Made by a program: the position numbers and the translations under genes. This document shows positions 24,030 through 36,587 of a DNA stretch of 64,000 nucleotides, in pieces (position 1 is the first letter of the stretch; every line of letters starts with the position of its first letter). The stretch is from Parasitella parasitica (Eukaryota > Mucoromycota > Mucoromycetes > Mucorales > Mucoraceae). Location of the stretch: contig MU619253.1 in assembly GCA_025201805.1 (NCBI GenBank), positions 2,202 through 66,201 of the forward strand, in the 5' to 3' direction. Under the pieces are notes generated by a model. The model was not told where the DNA came from, did no database searches, and saw nothing but the letters and a program-made list of their open reading frames with translations.

Positions 24030-25577
24030 CAAAAAAACAAAAAAAAAAACTTGAAAACAAATAAAAAAAGACTCTTTTATAAAACAATATGAATACAAGA
24101 ACACAGCAAAATAAACACAATCCAGCGAGTAATAGAGTGTATAACTGCTTCGTTTGGTTTTGTAATTCCCATTCAAGTTTCCAATTTTTGAGAAGTCGGC
24201 GTAAAATCAAGTATATCTCATTTTCAATAACTAATTAAAAATATATAGAAGCTTTAGAAAACTATGAAAAAAAATACGTGCGTATGCAACAAAGCGTGAA
24301 ATAAATGGTCATGTATTTTGATTTGAAATAAGAGCTCTTTCAACAGAGTAAATCATGTTGAAAGTCGGGCGAAATAGCTTGAATCAACCAAATTAGGAGA
24401 TTCGAAATCCAAAAAAGGCGATTTTTTAAGCTGTACACTCCGTTCTAATTAATTAATAATATGTTAACTTGTGCTAAAATGATCGTAGAACCGAGATCTA
24501 ACTTAGCGCTATCTGGAAACAACATTGGCTTTCATGTTATCATTGATATCTATGTAATTATCAGTTGAAAGCACAAATTTTTACATATCAAAATTGCATA
24601 TAATCGTTGGTAGGCTGTGATAAAACCAAATTAAAGCCTGTCTTTATACGCCATCAAATCAGGCGTGATCATTGCTATCTGAGCATAATTCGATTTCCAC
24701 TGAGCAATGACTTTGTCAAAATCTGTCAGCAAAAACATGTTTTATTTTCATAATTTCACTCATTTGGTCACAACTTCTGCTAAAAAAATCGTATGAGATG
24801 ACAAAATATAGTTGTCTAGAGTAATAAGGGTTGAATAATGTATTGTGCTACCTGGGCCATTACTATACATATGCAACATACGTGGATGTTACTGGACAAG
24901 TAGCAACTGACAGCAAGGTATATGAGATAAATTTATGGTGATAAATTCCTTTATGATGATAGATGTTGATTCGAAGTGACAGATCAATTGTGATAGTAAA
25001 CACCAAGTAGGCTTTTAATTATGGTATTAATTAAGATCATCAGAATAAGAACCAGATACCTTCACTAAGGTTCCAATGTCTGGTAAGAAATAAGTCTATA
25101 TTTATATTAACTGGATGTTTCATATAAAATAAAAGACTTCATGAAATGTTAATCATTACACCTTAAAACCGATATCCGACTTGGAAAACATAGTCTTGAC
25201 TTGATGCTATCTGGCAAAAACAGTTGTATAGATGTTTTTATTGGAATTTATTAGGTTATCAATAGAGAACACAGAATTTCGTACCAAAAAATACGTATGA
25301 TGAACGCCGTAACATCACATTGAATATTTGGAATCATATGAATTTAAATGATCCATTTTGGTGGTGACTTACACAATTTGATTTCAAGTGAACCCTCTTT
25401 GCTGGGTATCTGGTCTAATAGTGAAAAATCGGCGCAGCTTTTATCTTCCCTTGCTTGCAAGATACGACGAAGCTTGCAAGTATATCGAAAAATCGAATAG
25501 ATCTTTTTTGCTTGAAAAAATTGAAAATTTCTTTATTCATTACAAAAATCAAGTAGTTTGAAATATTATGTGGTATA
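24030..25577. other. Intergenic region between convergent PAN3 and M13 gene A
   Basis: AT-rich, 1.5 kb. The first part is PAN3 downstream DNA. Apart from the small exon-like stretch at 24631-24722 (listed separately) I see no coding signal. Two copies of GCTTGCAAG lie 20 bp apart near 25450-25480. Confidence 0.4.
24631..24722 (-). pseudogene. Possible orphan 3' exon or gene relic
   Basis: On the minus strand a good acceptor (TTTTTGCTGACAG) is followed by 30 codons of ordinary-looking protein, FDKVIAQWKSNYAQIAMITP and on to YKDRL, then a stop. No matching upstream exon could be assembled from 24730-25440. It may be the last exon of a decayed gene or of a small gene I cannot resolve. The family is not recognised. 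Confidence 0.25.
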
Positions 25578-28118
25578 CTACCACATTTTGCACTTGGTTA
25601 GAGGGTTCATTGGGCTACCAGCAGGACAGTTGAATATCTTTGCAAAGTCATCACTGTTCTGGACGACACCATTGATACGTGCCCTAAGAGGTGAATGAGG
25701 GTCAGTGTAAATCTGGGGCGAAAAAACAAAAATAGTTAGTTTATTGGTTTCATATCCAATTTGTGCTTCACGTCTATCTTACCAATTGCTGTTCGAATTC
25801 TGGGCGATATTTTCCACACCACGTACGACCCAGGTTGACATAAAACAATGCGTCAGACGATAAGTGTTCTAAACCAGGTAGTATTTGTTCTTGTTTAACA
25901 AGCTTTCTGTATGCTGTCAATGAGGCTGCAGTACCTCCATTGTCGGCCAAGTTTTCTGATAAGGTCAGCTTGCCATTGACGTTTAATGTGGTGTTCCCAG
26001 GACCAGACACTATGAATTTAGAGTATTGATCAATATAACATTGGGCGTTTGCTTCGAATTTTGTTGAAGTGTCGTTTGTCCACCAGTCAGTCAAAAGACC
26101 ATGGCCATCGTATTTTCTGCCGAAACTATCAAAAGCATGCTACCGTTTCAAGGTTTAATTATATATATATAGAGTATCACTCATATTGTAAAAGTGATTC
26201 CTTACTGTGATTTCATGGCCAATAACCGTCCCCAAGCCGCCATAATTTAAATATTCAGGATAATTGCTGTCATACATTGGAGGTTGCATGATTCCTGCAG
26301 GTATTACGATTTCGTTGCCGTTTGGCGTATAATACGCATTGACAGTTTGAGGAGACATGTACCATTCGTCTCTATTGACCTTTTGACCAGCTTGCTTCCA
26401 CATTTTACTGCTATACCAGGCATTAAGAATGTTTTCGGTGCTGTAGAAACTAGTTTCGTTAATATAGATGCCTTCATTGTATTTCTCGATGGACAATGGC
26501 TGTCTTATATCAGGCGACACGATGCTGTAAGCAACCTTGTGGCCGATTAAGTTGACCTAAAATTTGTCAATTTATAACTGTTACACTACTAACTGCTCAT
26601 AAACTACTCACTTTTTCAATGGCTTTAGCCTTAGTTTGTTCATCAAGCCATTCAATTTCGGGAATACGATCCAACCAAGCTTTATGGATATTGGTCAGGA
26701 AAATCTCGGCCTTCTTTCTTTCCTGTTCAGAGCCAAACTTCTTGAGAGTATAGTATCTTCCAACTGAAAAAGGGAGTCTATTGCTAACAAGATCGGTACA
26801 AGTTTCCCAACGAGGACTCTCAGCCGTCGTACCACTAGAAATTGTAGCCATCATCTTTCTGTAAGCTTCACGAGATGTGCTATCCAGATTATTGGTTTGT
26901 CTGGCAACGAATGTAATGATAAAGTATTCTTGTAAGGTCTGCTCTGTGACATTTCCACTTGAGAGTAGTTGGCTGAGTTTTTCGAAATAAGTTGGAGTTT
27001 TGTCGATGATTGTATCAGGTACTGCAATTCCACTAGGTAAAAGCGCTTTGAGCATGGAAGTCCAATCAATCAATGGATTCTGCGTTTGGAATTCAGACAG
27101 GCTGATGGTATTGTAGAGTTTTACCGGATCTCTCATCTCTTCTGCCTTCAAGGAGATGCTGGCCAGTTTTGTTTCAAAATCGATGAATCTGTCGACGGCA
27201 GCAGCGACTTTCTCGTTTGACCATCTTGTGAAATTGACTTTTTTGCTTTCAGTATCACGCAGCAATGCATCTTGTGTTCCATTTGAATATCCACCGATTA
27301 CTTTAGTCAAAACGTCATTTAAACCTGCCTTATATGCTGCTATTGTTTCAGGAACTTCGTAGTATTCCTTTGAAGGCAAAACGAGCATTGCAGGATTCAG
27401 TAAAATAGCGTTAGCGTCAGGATTTTTGTCATCAATGTCAACGTAAAACGCAAAGAGAGAGAAAATATTAAGTCGATTGAGCTTGACCATTGTTTGACTG
27501 GCTGATGCTGTAGTACGGCTGGAAAATGTCTGTGTCCCATCTTGAACAGGGAAAAGTACATTTTCCATGATGGCTATATCTTGGTAGATGGGGGTGGGAC
27601 CTAACGAGTCTATTTGGTTCACATTCAAACATAAATTGTAGTATTTCTGCATTGTATCAAAATTGCGCCTATCAGCTTCTTGTTGGTCTTGCTGATGAAA
27701 ATCGTCGACTGAACTGATGAGAGACTTGTACGCATCGTCATACGTGCCTTCCAAGATGGAACGCATCACTTCCATTGTCACATCATATGCTTTATCTAAT
27801 GTTCCTGAGGCTGAAGATTATAGCATAGTTAGTGGTGAGTGAAATAGCAATTCCATGATGCGACTTACACACTCTGCTTTCAGGAATAGTGTCTTTTGCA
27901 AGCCAACCTCCGCCTAAAAAAAAAAAAAAAAAAAAAAAAAAGAAAAGTTAGATTTTTGAATAGCATTCGTAGTCTGACAACATACAGGTATATTGATAAA
28001 AATCAGAGCACGGATCTACGTTGAAATCAACATCATTCAGAATTGATTTTGCCACAGCAACACATTCTGGTGTAGAACATGCCATTGAATTGCCTGTATT
28101 ATTTGATAACGAATTCAT
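25578..28118 (-). CDS. M13-family zinc metallopeptidase (neprilysin/PepO-like), copy A
   Basis: About six exons on the minus strand. The N-terminus has [14 protein letters not shown] and [20 protein letters not shown], the opening of peptidase M13. The large middle exon (about 27830-26620) is the helical domain. The next exon has [18 protein letters not shown] and GHEIT; after an intron the sequence continues HAFD, forming the HExxH zinc site. The third zinc ligand is in ENLADNGG. The end is CKMW, the family's CxxW terminus. No signal peptide or membrane anchor precedes CSTPEC, unlike animal neprilysin but like bacterial PepO. The start at 28118 is the second Met position of its paralogues, because the first ATG is TTG here. 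Intron 1 holds a 26-base homopolymer. Likely cleaves small peptides; location uncertain. Confidence 0.88.
27916..27941. repeat. Homopolymer tract in intron 1 of M13 copy A
   Basis: A run of 26 A on the plus strand, read as a T tract on the gene strand right before the TAG acceptor. It acts as an extreme polypyrimidine tract and is prone to length change. Confidence 0.9.
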
Positions 28119-30662
28119 TGCCAAATTTGTTTGTAATAAAAAGAAGAAGAAAAAAAAAAGAAAAAGCGCAAAAATCTATGCTTTTTATAGAAAATACATC
28201 TTGGCGGTTTGCGATAACATAATTGAAACGAATGCGAGTACTTCGTGGCATCCCATTCATCCCAGCTTTCTATTGTTCATATATGCATTTGGGACCTAGC
28301 TCACATTTGCTTCAAATTTACTCTTTTGAACATGAATTTATAAAATCTTTGTAGCGATAATAAGTAGATTGAAAACTTTCAATTTTTTCCTAGAAAAAGG
28401 GGGCAACTTGATCTTGTCACAAGGCTTGTTAAATTATGTCGCTTTTTCTGCACATTGCTGCATTTGTCATAAATGTTATCATGTGTCACCTTGCATAGTA
28501 TAAATAGAAACGTTCAGTTATTACACATAACTATGGAGAATCAAGGCCAATTTCTTTGATACATGCCTGAACCTGTATCTTTACTAATACTCAGATCATT
28601 ATTTAATTGCTGTATATTATTACTCTGAAATTGGGTCTTTGTACAAAATGACAAGAGCAGGGTAAAAACAGGTATACTGTGCATAATTGTTTAGCTAAGC
28701 ACCTAAAAAAAAAGCTCTAATGAGGAGAGGCGACGGTCATAGCATTATCGTTGCAGTAGTTCGAATAGATATCTCTTGACAGACGCCTGTTGCACTGTTT
28801 TGATAATGTACAAATGCTGTGTGTCTCTCTTGCTCGATTTTCAATCTTAGCTTTGGAAACTTTGTATCTATAATGAGAGGTTTCTTTGTGATGTTATGAA
28901 AAAAACAAAACTGCATCAGCCAACTGGATGCATTTTGCAAAACTGGCGGCTTCTTTTTTTTTTGTTTATCCATCTTATATGAACATATAATCGACAGCTT
29001 CATCTTACGAACGCGTATGATAAAGTCATATGGACATAATGAATAAATCTAATATAAAGACAAAAGCAGCACAATCCAATCCTTCACATATAGGAGAAAT
29101 CGTTCTCAAGAATCTACTAAGCCCCTGAAATTGATCTAAAGATCATCATACGCCAACTTTATAAACATTTTGTTGTTTCAATAGTATTAGATGAGGCTTG
29201 ATTACCTTATGATATAGCTACGGCATATTTGCAATAGCCTTCATATTAATGCAGACTGATGCACAAGCAAGTATTTTTTTTTTAATCGATTTTCAAAAAT
29301 GTACAGGACATGCCTTAATAAAGTAACAGCAATAAAGTATAAGAAACAGATAATTACTCTTGCAACATAAACCATTGCAGAGTCAAAAAGTATCATATGT
29401 TCTATCTAACTTGTGACATCAATAAAATGCTTTTATAACGCAGATATATGCAACAGTTCATTCACTGTAATAATCCACTTTATAAAGAATAGCAATCATG
29501 AGCCATGCGTAAAATTTGTAGAAGCAAGGAAGGGTGGAACAGAGACGTTCTAGTCATGTATATAAATGGAGAGAAGAAAGATGTAAAACCTGATGCATAC
29601 TATATATCCTTGTGAGAGATCCCACATTTGATAAATGTAGGAACAGCTTTTTCAATGAGGTAATCTAGCTGACCAAACAAAAAATAAGTTACGTGGATGC
29701 TCAAATGGCACGCTTTAAGGAATACCATTCGCTTACAACTACACATTCTACAGAGTGGTTGCATTAGAGAATTTGCGCAGATGTAGGCACGCTCAAAGGA
29801 AATAGAGAACAGCCACCACCACAGAAACCACGTCTATCTTGCAAGCGATGCGACAAAACAACAAAAACACCAAGCACCATTCAATAAACCACTTGATAGC
29901 TTATAAATAATATTATTTTACAAAAATATAGCTCAAAAAAAAAGCCATGGGCAATAAGAAGCAGTACTAGCTTCATAAATAAATACACAAAGCTTTAAAT
30001 CAAAAACCACCAAGCATGTCTCGAACCAAAAGCACCCTCTCATACCGACAATACCAACGAATAAGGTTTAAAGAGCTTGAATCCCTAAATAATTGGGAGC
30101 CAAGCAAAGGAAAAGTTGCCACCAAGATGCATTTGACCAAAAGAAAACCGTATAAAGACGAGAGAAAATAAGACACAAATACCTTGGAAGAATAGTATCT
30201 CTAGAAACGTTGACACAAATACATTCTTTCAAAGAAAACAAAGCGAAGCATCTTAAAGAACTTATTGGACCACCATTCCACCATTAACAGAAGATTGCGA
30301 GAGGCTTGAAAGACCGTTTTATTGATGAGTCAGTAGAAAGCCTCTTTTTTTGAGGGTATCTTGCTTGACAGGATACATACTTGTCTTTAAGACGGTTTTA
30401 TTGGGGCTATACGCCGATCTTGTTGATAATATTGTGGTTATATGTAAATTAACCGTTGATCCCGAACGATTTATTACGAGGCGTCTGTGTAATACAAGAT
30501 CAAAAAGGATCTATTCTAACAATATAAATTGCCTAAATTTAGTCATTTTCTTTCTTGAACTTGGCTGTTTGTGTTACATGTTTGTAACCTCCTCTCGTCT
30601 ACCTATTTTAAGGCCTTCTTAATCTTGGCAAACAAACTCTCTTCTTCCTATTTTGATCAAAA
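28119..30662. other. Intergenic region, divergent between M13 copy A and PSD
   Basis: About 2.5 kb, AT-rich. An 88-codon minus frame (28737-29003) has no recognised domain and is not called. An imperfect hairpin GAGGCTT...AAGCCTC followed by T7 lies at about 30301-30352, and AGACCGTTTTATTG/AGACGGTTTTATTG occur 85 bp apart there. The 60 bases before 30663 are pyrimidine-rich. No RNA gene is recognisable. Confidence 0.4.
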
Positions 30663-32248
30663 ATGACCATAGACGAAGTAGTAGAGCTCGATAATACTAA
30701 CCAAAACGTTGTAGCAGAGCCTTACAAACCAGAGGTGGAAGCGGAAATCGAAAGCCAAAACCAGGAAGCCTTGATCAAAGTAAGTTTATTCAATCGTTAA
30801 TAGCGTCAAAGAGTAACTGATACGTATCTACACACACACATAAAAGTCTTTAAGGCATGTTATAGACCAAAACACTAATAAGGATACTAGTATTACAGGT
30901 ATTCATAAAAATGAATGTATGCTGCAAATATTGATTTGCTACAAAAGATGCTGGCATTCATGCCCCATCATCTAAAATTCCTTCTAAATGGCACCGTCGT
31001 AAGTTGGGTGGGTGGCTCCATTTACACTTAATCCCCCAAGGATTCAAGTCAGCCATAGAAAAGAAGTTTGGAAACTTTGTTATTATCCGTTCGGTAAATA
31101 GGCCATGTGAATGAAATGCAGAGGCGAAAATTTCTGACGCACTCAAATGGTGCAAATACGTAGACAGGCGAATTACATTACGAAGAAATGCCAATTTATA
31201 CGCGTATTGGCATGCATCTGCTTTTTGGCGGTTATTATAGAGGCAAAGGTAATGTGCAATTTGGTTACTAGTTGGTAAAAATCACAATCTCAAATGATTT
31301 GTGTGTTGTGCTGTAGTTGATAATTCAAACATTATGCATGCTCTGTTTGTTAAAGAAACGCTTCGACAAGGAATATATTTTACCCAACCTGAATCGGTTA
31401 AACAGATACCTAGTTTTGTGCAACATTACACCATCGAAATGAACGATTATGTTATTTCTGACGTTGGTGCTTACAAGAACTTTAATGAATTCTTTACCAG
31501 GGCCATTTTGCCTTCAAAGAGACCTATTGCCGAAGCAGACAACCATGTAAGAGGGAGGATATCGACGGGCAGATAAAAGAGGTACCTAATAATCTTGTCC
31601 ATAGAACGTTCTTGTCGCAGCTGCAGACAGCCGTCTAAACGTATTCGACTCTGTTGATGCTGCTACCACTTTTTGGATCAAGGGAAAAGAGTTTACATTA
31701 TCAAAGCTTTTGCAAGATGAATCACTGGCCGAGGAGCTGGAAGGTGGTTCGCTTGCCATATTTCGTCTTGCACCGCAGGATTATCACCGCTTCCACGCAC
31801 CTGCCAAGGGCAAAGTTAAATCAATCAAGCCCATTGTTGGCACATATTACACAGGTAAATAGAAAAGGTGGCAGTGATGTGTTGCTCAAGACGCCGTTTT
31901 AAGCCAGTGTTTATAGTAAATCCATGTACCGTAAACCATGACTTAAACGTCTTTACTGATAATCATCGAAGCGTTGTTACATTCAAGAGCCATGCTGGCT
32001 TTTCTTTTGCCGTTGTCTCTATCGGTGCTCTGTTAGTCGGATCGATTGTACACACGCATGCTCGAGAGGAGAAAGAGCTGGAAAAGGGCCAAGAGATGGG
32101 CTATTTCCAATATGGTGGGTCGACAGTCATAGCTGTATTCCCCAAAGACAAAGTGATTTGGGATGAAGATCTGAAGGCTAATTCCGAAAGATCCATTGAA
32201 ACTGTTGTTTCCATGGGAGAGAGGATTGGGACATTTAATGTTAACTAG
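30663..32248 (+). CDS. Phosphatidylserine decarboxylase, 391 aa, soluble-looking
   Basis: Seven exons (30663-30779, 30883-30898 micro-exon, 30948-31093, 31164-31248, 31317-31546, 31605-31854, 31917-32248) close exactly in frame. Motifs: STGELHYEEMPIYTRIGMHL, NFNEFFTR, ADSRLNVFDSV, DYHRFHAPAKGKV, NPCTVNHDLNVFTDN and FQYGGSTVIAVF. GGST is the self-cleavage site that makes the pyruvoyl cofactor, as in Psd2-type enzymes (LGST in Psd1). The enzyme turns phosphatidylserine into phosphatidylethanolamine. Unlike Psd1 there is no mitochondrial presequence or membrane segment, and unlike Psd2 no C2 or EF-hand domain. It therefore belongs to a short class, perhaps peripheral to membranes. It ends 33 bp from the convergent ATRIP-like gene. 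Confidence 0.9.
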
Positions 32249-32281
32249 GCTAAAAACACACACACACACACATTTTTATTA

Positions 32282-34619
32282 CTACATTCTATCAAGCATT
32301 TTTTCTATAGCTAAAAGATGGCCCTTAGCAGGGTGTGATTCATCTTCGTTGTTGTCTACATAAAACGCTACTAAATTTCTCAGCTGCGTCGTGCTTTTGT
32401 CGTCGTACTCAAACTTGTTTATATTTGACTTCATGATCCGTAACAGCGCAGCACATCCCGCTTTGGCTAGATTTTTACTACAAACAAAACGAGTACATGT
32501 GAGCATTGTTTGAAACTCATTAACATTTGGCAACGTACTGGGCTACTATGAGCTTATTGCTGTGTCCACTTGCTTTAAACTCGCAACCACTGACGACAAA
32601 ATCAATGACGGTCGAAAATATGGCTCTTTTCGTGGGCACTTGAAAATTTTCTGGCAAACTCATCAAGCATATTTCGCCGAGCAAGTACAAAAGTCGACTA
32701 CTGAATGAATACCACTTGTCACACAGCACAGTAATTAGCTTGTTGATTTACGCTTTTATAGAAGATGCTGAAACTTACATTTTCGCTTTGACCAGGCTGC
32801 TTTATTTCCAACAGGTGGCATAGATGGGTCACAAACAAGGGGGCTTTCTTGTCGGCAGCTTGTGCTTCAATGGCCATCCAATTTCTGTCCCTGGTGTTGA
32901 GAGCAATCACCGTAATAGCTTTCTCCAAGATGTCTATTGGAGTATCAGGCGAGAGAAGAGCAAGAAAAGGCCGCTCGGCCAAGAGAAATAATAGACTACA
33001 CATGCAAGGATGAATACTTGCTGCGCCATGTGTCGAGTATCCTACTTACATTGGTTTCACGCTAAGAGAGCCCACAGAGGATAGCATAGACAGCACGTAT
33101 TTCACCGTAGCATCTGCTTGTGGCGGCGTCTTTTCGTACTGGAAAGCGTCAGCAATCGCAGGAGCAACAGTCGAGTACTTTTCAGCAATGCGAATCATTT
33201 CGGTCGAATTAGCACTAGCAGCTTCTGGATTTTCTTCAACAAGATGATACATAGGAGGCGGCGTCTTGAACGGATATAGAGAAAGAGCTTGCACTAGTTT
33301 GTAGACATTGGAGTTGACAAGGCTAAACTTGATCTCTTTGATTAGCAGATCTCTGGCAATGGGTAGACTTGAGGATAATGCCTGCAGAGTTTTAGCAATA
33401 ACATGGATGATGCCGTATAGCTTTTCTTCAATGCATATGGGTAAGCAAAGTCCAAACTGAATTAGCAGCGAAGATATAGTGAATTCTGCATCTTGGGAAC
33501 GAGCAATCAAGTCTTTAATGTCTGACGCTACCATTTTTAAGCGTTCGTTTGCGTTTGCAGAGCACGCATCTGCAGTAGGCACAAATTTAGCAGAGAACAG
33601 CTGCGCAAACATACGGATCTTGCTAGGCACAAGCAGCATGTTTAGGTTTGCTGATTGATAATTGCCATGTTCCCTGACAACATCAGCAAAAAAAACTTTT
33701 AGCATTGTTATCTATAGCAATTGAATTATCAGTTTTTTTACGCTTGTAAAAAGAGAAGCATACTTACATTGAGCTTGCTGTGAGGTTGGACTTTAGGTGC
33801 ATTACACGACGTTCGCTTTATTTCAGCCGAAAAAGACGTAGATGGTGAAGGAGGATTTGGTTGCTCTCTAGGGAATGTGGTTCTATTTGGAGTTTCTGAT
33901 TTAACAGGTGGGGTATATGGCTCTGTCGAAAGCATTGGTGACTGTGTGAGAAGTGCGGATGTCTGCCGTATTGAAGGATTTGTGAGCTGTGAGGAGAGAT
34001 GAATGGATTGCATTGAATTGACAATGTCTGCAGATGATGGCATTGCAAGGCTTTCTGGATGTGTTGAGGATTTTCTAATCTTTGATTTGGTGCGAGGAAA
34101 TTCTTGGGGATAAGCTCGTTTCGACTGCACCGACTGCTGATCCCCTTTCGCCTGTTTCTTCCAGTAGAGGTTCTCTAGCTCCTGAATTGAAGACGGCATT
34201 AGATCAATCCTACCCGCATCTCTGTTGGTTTAGATAATTACTTTCATCTTTATCTTTTCCTCGGAATCTATCAATTTACTTTCTAATGCTTTGTTTTGGT
34301 GCTCTTGCACGTACAGTTTTTGTCGTAGCTCTTCAATGAGCCGATTCGCCTCCGCCTACAAGAGATATTTAATATGGCTGCATGTTCCCTTATTCTCTGC
34401 GTGTGCCCATACATTAATCTGTGGTTCTCTCTGCGGCTGTGAAGAGTCTGGGATTGCCACGCTGGCTCGAGGCGTATGTGTCTGTTGCGTTTGCGCTAAA
34501 CCAGGAAATAACGAGGTTGGTTGTGTGGAGGACAGTTGCTCTTCAAGCGCAACAGTTAATTCCAAATCTGCTGAATCGAAATCATATTCAAAAGGGTCTT
34601 CTTCGTCTATCTCGCCCAT
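32282..34619 (-). CDS. Probable ATRIP/Rad26/UvsD-like checkpoint protein
   Basis: Several exons from ATG 34619 to the stop at 32282. The N-terminus is acidic (MGEIDEEDPFEYDFDSADLE). A coiled coil follows (AEANRLIEELRQKLYVQEHQ... KALESKLIDSEEKIK), then QELENLYWKK and a basic Pro/Ser-rich linker with RTKSKIRKSS. The C-terminal half is helical with HEAT-like character (IARSQDAEFTISSLLIQFGL, SPDTPIDILEKAITVIAL). The order of acidic RPA-binding patch, coiled coil and helical repeats is that of ATRIP, the partner of the ATR kinase. The assignment rests on this layout and on the resemblance of DFDSADLE to the FTADDLEELD motif of human ATRIP. No single diagnostic motif is present, so another helical-repeat protein cannot be excluded. 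Inner exon borders are approximate. Confidence 0.5.
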
Positions 34620-35206
34620 GATAAGTATGACAGTTTTAGAGAGGGTGAGTGGCACAAATACATGTAGCTGTTGTTTAGGAATGTCTGCATTTCGTGACTG
34701 AGCGTGACACTCGCGACGGGCGATCTTGTGCCCATTCTGTGATGATTTGGCTTCTTTACAAGAGATGCAGCAAACATATAATATGGCATATTTGCACGCT
34801 GGAGTAGAGGACGCTTCTGTCCCCAATGTGAATCAGGCTCGCAGACATATAGTTATGTTTCAAACATGCCTTAGGATGGGAGTGATCTCACATAGGTGAA
34901 TGTGAAAAACCAAACACCAGAAACTCAACTTTGATAGAGGCCTCTGTTCTGTAGAGTGATCTTTCAGACATTGGACACCATAATACCGGCTTAATTCATA
35001 CTTCACTCGGTTCGATCAGCAAGCCTTTAAATTACTACATCTTCGAGCCAAAATGACTCTGGAATGTGAACCCAAAGAGTCTGGTACATGGGATCTTGGG
35101 TAGTCTGACCTACCAATAAAACGACTCTTTTTTTCTTTTTTTTTGCTTTTTAGGTTCCGTGCTTTACTCTCTTTTTTGTCTTTCCTCTTTCTTCATACAC
35201 ATCATA
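34620..35206. promoter_or_regulatory. Divergent promoter region, ATRIP-like / UPF0014 permease
   Basis: A 587-bp spacer between two divergent start codons. Short frames on both strands lack features. A T-rich run (35128-35145) followed by CT-rich DNA precedes the permease start. It is called regulatory only because of gene orientation. Confidence 0.4.
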
Positions 35207-36587
35207 ATGGATGCAAAAGGCATGCTTGGCTTCGTAGCTAACCTTACTTCCGTAATGGCCGAGGAGCCATCACAGCACAAAGCAGCACCTACTTTAACGT
35301 GGGTGAATGTAGCCATTGCCTCTTCGTTTATCCTTGTCAATGGTTTGGTTACATCATGGTTAGTGGATGCTTGATCATAATCTTTATTCAACACTAGGTG
35401 GGATCTCTCTGGTCTTGGGTTTGCAACTCGAGAAAACATTGATCATTGCGGCTACTCGCTGCTTAGTACAGCTCACGCTGATGGTAAATGGCTGACTGTA
35501 TCTCTTTATGTCCAATTTAATGAATATCATTTGCATAGGGCTTCATTTTGGAAGATGTGTTCAAAACCAGGCATCCAGCTCTCGTTATGCTCATGACTTG
35601 TAATGTAGCTTTGTGCTAACAAATCTTGCCCTCAGTACTGATTATCCTTTCCCTTTTGCTTTTGCTTTGCTAGTTGTGTTAATCCTCCTTGGTGCTTATG
35701 AAACAGTTTACAACAAATCCAAACAAACTTACAAGGGCATGGTAAAAGATTAAACTGCCATCATTTGTTTGAAACAGCCAAACCTCTCTAACGTCCTTGC
35801 TAAAGTTCATGTCAGTGTTGCTATCCTCGGGCATTGCAACATTAACCGTAGGTATTGTAGGCACTCGTTTTGCCATGAAACAAACTCCTTTTTGGATTCC
35901 AGAAATCTTCATTCCTACAATGGGTATGTTATTGGGCAATGCAATGAGCGGCATGGCTGTCGCTCTTAGCAGTTGTTTGTCTAGTGTTGGCACTCGTAGA
36001 GAACAAATCGAGACTTACCTTGCTTTTGGTGCAAGTCGTTGGGAAGCTGGCCAGTCTATTGCAATTGAGGCTGTAAGACTGTCCATGCTTCCCACTATCA
36101 ATCAAATGTCAGTTATTGGTCTGATCGCTATCCCCGGTATGATGACAGGTCAAATTCTGGGCGGTGCTCCTGTTAGCAACGCTGTCAAATATCAACAGAT
36201 CATAATGTTTCTGATTTCTGCGAGTACAGCCTTGGGTGTTCTGAGTGCTGTGGTGGTAAGTTTTACTAGCAAATTACGAATGCTAGTAACTGTCATTCTA
36301 AACCAACTCTTTAAATCCAGTCTTGCATTCGAGTCGTCATTGATAGTCGTCATAGATTGAGACCAGAAAGAATCATCAATGGAAGAGCTAGTCTTTTCCA
36401 AGATATCAAGCATGTCTGTTACAGTTTGTGGGAGGGGATCGTATATGTGTTTTGCTGTTTCTGTTGCAGAGTCCAAAAGAAAACGCAGAACGGCGCTAAT
36501 AGTAATGCATCTGAACCAAGAGAAAGACTAAAGAACGATGACGATGACGAAGGAGATGATGATCAGCGTAGACCTTTATTGAATTAG
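35207..36587 (+). CDS. UPF0014 family membrane protein (FetB/STAR2-like permease)
   Basis: About six exons. The start at 35207 (MDAKGMLGF) is followed by hydrophobic segments: LTWVNVAIASSFILVNG, GISLVLGLQLEKTLIIAA, FVLILLGAYETVY, MSVLLSSGIATLTVG, PTMGMLLGNAMSGMAVAL and IIMFLISASTALGVLSAVV. The signature GMMTGQILGGAPVSNAVKYQ identifies UPF0014, whose bacterial member FetB is the permease of an iron exporter and whose plant members (STAR2/ALS3) act in aluminium tolerance. Intron 1 uses a weak GTTTGG donor; intron 4 ends at GCTAAAG so that TTCATGTCAG stays in frame. The cytosolic tail has a CCFCC cysteine cluster and an acidic DDDDEGDDDQRR end, not usual in bacterial FetB. No ABC ATPase partner lies nearby. 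Confidence 0.88.

Noticed and set aside
28737-29003. 88-codon minus-strand frame upstream of M13 copy A
   Set aside because: No recognisable motif and no consistent exon neighbours.
30301-30352. GAGGCTT...AAGCCTC hairpin followed by T7, resembling a terminator
   Set aside because: Only 7 bp of stem with a long loop, and bacterial-type terminators are not expected in a fungal nuclear genome.
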